DNA of 15,750 bases from Oligoflexales bacterium (GTDB taxonomy: Bacteria > Bdellovibrionota_B > Oligoflexia > Oligoflexales > CACXFL01), in NCBI GenBank assembly GCA_028282865.1, contig JANQHA010000273.1, positions 1 to 15,750 on the forward strand, written 5' to 3'. The position numbers and the translations under genes were made by a program. The notes below the pieces were generated by a model. It was not told where the DNA came from. It did not search any database and was given only the letters and a program-made list of their open reading frames with translations. Shown here one piece after another: positions 14,517 to 15,750 of this stretch (position 1 is the stretch's first letter; each line of letters begins with the position of its first letter).

Positions 14517-15359
14517 CTATCGATATTTTTTCCGGTAACTATCAGTTAGCTTAGATAAATCCAGCACGGTAAAAAGGTCATAGCATTTAAATTCAGGGTC
14601 ATAAGCGGGTTGTCCGTATATCTTAGCTCCAGCCTTCAGATACGATTTCATCAAAGTGGGTATTTGTGCTTTAGTTTCGGCGATTTCATCACCTGTTAAC
14701 GCACCGAAAGATTTAAGATCGATCTCATCTTTCATTTGATACTTCTCGTGAGGCCTAATACCATACTCATCTGACCACATATTCATTGAAGCAAGGTAAC
14801 GATATATATTTGCTACTACCGACTCATCTTGAGTAAAAATACTGCTGCACCCAAATAAGTACTGTGAGTCGCTATGAACCGCATACTCTGATATGCCCCG
14901 CCAAAGCAGATGAATCACTGCACCATTTCTATACTGATTATCGATACAAGCTCGTCCGAGCTCCAACTTTCGGCCTGGGCTACCTAGAAAATCATCGACT
15001 CTAAATTCTGATTCGGAATAAAACTTCGATGAGTGAGTGTCTGAAATCAGCCGGTAGGTTCCGACTACCCTATGATGCTCCAGGTCTTTAATAATCAGCA
15101 AATCGCTTACCTCATCATAGAGGTCACGGTCAATACCACCAGCTACTGCCCCCACCTTCTCTTCATAAAAGACACGGTAGCGCAATTTCAATGCATCGAA
15201 AAACTCTTGCTGTCCTTCAACAGTTTTCACGACCAAGTTCTTTCGAGAAAAATTCATTGGAATATACGGGTTATAGGGTTTTTTAGGGCTTCGTTTATCA
15301 GGCGTGCAATTAGCAAAACTACCTAGATCGGAAATCTGGGTTGCCAGAGAGCTATTCAT
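14517..15359 (-). CDS. olsB: OlsB-like N-acyltransferase (GNAT fold)
   Basis: 280 residues from the ATG at 15359, chosen because GGAGG lies 6 nt upstream; a TTG at 15365 abuts that site and cannot use it. Residues 1-35 are a polar, Pro/Lys-rich extension. The domain follows with LKLRYRVFYEEKVG (57-70), VVGTYRLIS (98-106), LELGRACIDNQYRNGAVIHL (132-151), LLWRG and YLFGCSSI (167-174), closing with YLKAGAKIYGQPAYDPEF. These blocks match the OlsB/Acetyltransf_5 family, which adds a 3-hydroxyacyl chain from acyl carrier protein to the amino group of ornithine. The plsC-like gene just downstream would add the second chain, giving ornithine lipid, a phosphorus-free membrane lipid. The exact amino acid substrate cannot be read from sequence. 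Upstream repeats at 15394-15443 may control it. Confidence 0.82.
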   Translation of the reverse strand: MNSSLATQISDLGSFANCTPDKRSPKKPYNPYIPMNFSRKNLVVKTVEGQQEFFDALKLRYRVFYEEKVGAVAGGIDRDLYDEVSDLLIIKDLEHHRVVGTYRLISDTHSSKFYSESEFRVDDFLGSPGRKLELGRACIDNQYRNGAVIHLLWRGISEYAVHSDSQYLFGCSSIFTQDESVVANIYRYLASMNMWSDEYGIRPHEKYQMKDEIDLKSFGALTGDEIAETKAQIPTLMKSYLKAGAKIYGQPAYDPEFKCYDLFTVLDLSKLTDSYRKKYR

Positions 15360-15393
15360 AATCAACCTCCATGAAAGAATAACTTCAATAAAG

Positions 15394-15443
15394 AGGTTAA
15401 AGTGACAATGTAAAGGAAGGTTAAAGATCCAATAAATTTATTG
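15394..15443 (-). promoter_or_regulatory. Repeats and palindrome upstream of the olsB-like gene
   Basis: Read on the minus strand, CTTTAACCT occurs twice (15402-15394 and 15426-15418), start to start 24 nt apart. Immediately upstream is a perfect 14-bp palindrome, CAATAAATTTATTG (15430-15443). All lie in the 122-nt gap between the HAD gene and the olsB-like gene. They look like operator sites, but AT-rich sequence makes chance palindromes common. CTTTAACC also occurs in the inverted repeat at 9845-9859. Confidence 0.35.
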
Positions 15444-15481
15444 ACAATTGCTTCGCTGAAACCAGGCTGAAAGAAAAGTAT

Positions 15482-15750
15482 CTAGGATAAAATTTGCAGT
15501 ATTTCCGAAAATGTATCCAGGGTGAAATCGGGCTTCGGAGACGACTTATCATTCGGATCTAACGAGACATTTTTTTGTAAGTTCTCGGGCGGACTAAACG
15601 CTTTAAGCTGCTCCATTAGATTACTATCTATTACGGATCCATATTTTGCCCAGACACTACAAACACCGACAGCTTTGCCAAGGCGGACGTCCTTGCCTAA
15701 GTTGTCACCGACCCAAAATGTTTGACCGCAATCAAAACTACTTGAGATTT
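15482..15750 (-). CDS. HAD-family hydrolase, C-terminal part, runs off right edge
   Basis: The minus strand has an open frame entering from the right edge and ending at TAG (15484-15482), showing the last 88 residues. Near the start of this part is FWVGDNLGKDVRLGKAVG, the HAD motif IV (GDxxxxD type) with the GKAVGV loop, followed by VCSVWAKYG, the typical C-terminal strand of haloacid-dehalogenase-like phosphatases. The nucleophile DxD motif and cap domain lie outside the window, so substrate and subfamily cannot be judged. The tail after about residue 37 of the visible part is polar and probably flexible. It is transcribed toward olsB with a 122-nt gap and no clear terminator, so read-through is possible. 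Confidence 0.8.
   Translation of the reverse strand, partial: ISSSFDCGQTFWVGDNLGKDVRLGKAVGVCSVWAKYGSVIDSNLMEQLKAFSPPENLQKNVSLDPNDKSSPKPDFTLDTFSEILQILS

Noticed and set aside
15522..15725. 67-codon plus-strand ORF at the right edge
   Set aside because: Antisense to the HAD C-terminus, which has a recognisable GDxxxxD motif and a proper stop.

Overview
The window looks like chromosomal DNA of a Gram-negative bacterium of moderate-to-low GC. My best guess is a member of the Bdellovibrionota/Oligoflexia or a nearby delta-type lineage. This is an inference from gene content: a Tad-type pilus locus whose CpaF carries an FHA-like N-terminus, a GYF-PilZ fusion protein, a soluble GAF hybrid histidine kinase, an ornithine-lipid-type acyltransferase pair, several TTG starts, and a tRNA gene with no encoded CCA. 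No mobile element, CRISPR array or rRNA was seen.

Positions 1-7951 hold a Tad (Flp) type IV pilus locus split around a 475-nt divergent control region. The minus strand carries a Flp-type pilin (689-964), a strong terminator, then the start of a secretin-like CpaC/RcpA protein that runs off the left edge. The plus strand carries an operon: an exported protein of unknown function, CpaB/RcpC, a second tiny Flp-type pilin, FHA-CpaF/TadA ATPase, TadB, TadC, and a predicted exported or outer-membrane beta-rich protein. The secretin is not in its usual place between cpaB and the ATPase. TadZ/CpaE, TadE/F and the prepilin peptidase are not in the window. All three transcription units appear to share an upstream direct-repeat element, GGTCAATNNNARTCAA. 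The 3' end of cpaB contains a dnaX-like slippery run, in phase, directly at its overlap with the second pilin gene.

Positions 7948-10476 hold a two-gene minus-strand unit (a GYF-PilZ putative c-di-GMP receptor, then an all-helical protein of unknown function) that converges on the pilus operon and shares its stop-codon bases. Divergent from it is a small secreted HEAT-like protein.

Positions 10510-13521 hold tRNA-Arg(UCU), an unknown membrane-anchored protein whose start codon appears to be non-canonical, and a soluble GAF-HisKA-HATPase-REC hybrid kinase. All are on the minus strand.

Positions 13734-15750, also on the minus strand, hold the C-terminus of a HAD-family hydrolase and then an olsB-like/olsA-like pair. 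This pair would make ornithine lipid or a related acylated membrane lipid. The regulatory genes beside the pilus (PilZ, hybrid kinase) could plausibly control surface behaviour, but nothing in the sequence proves a link.
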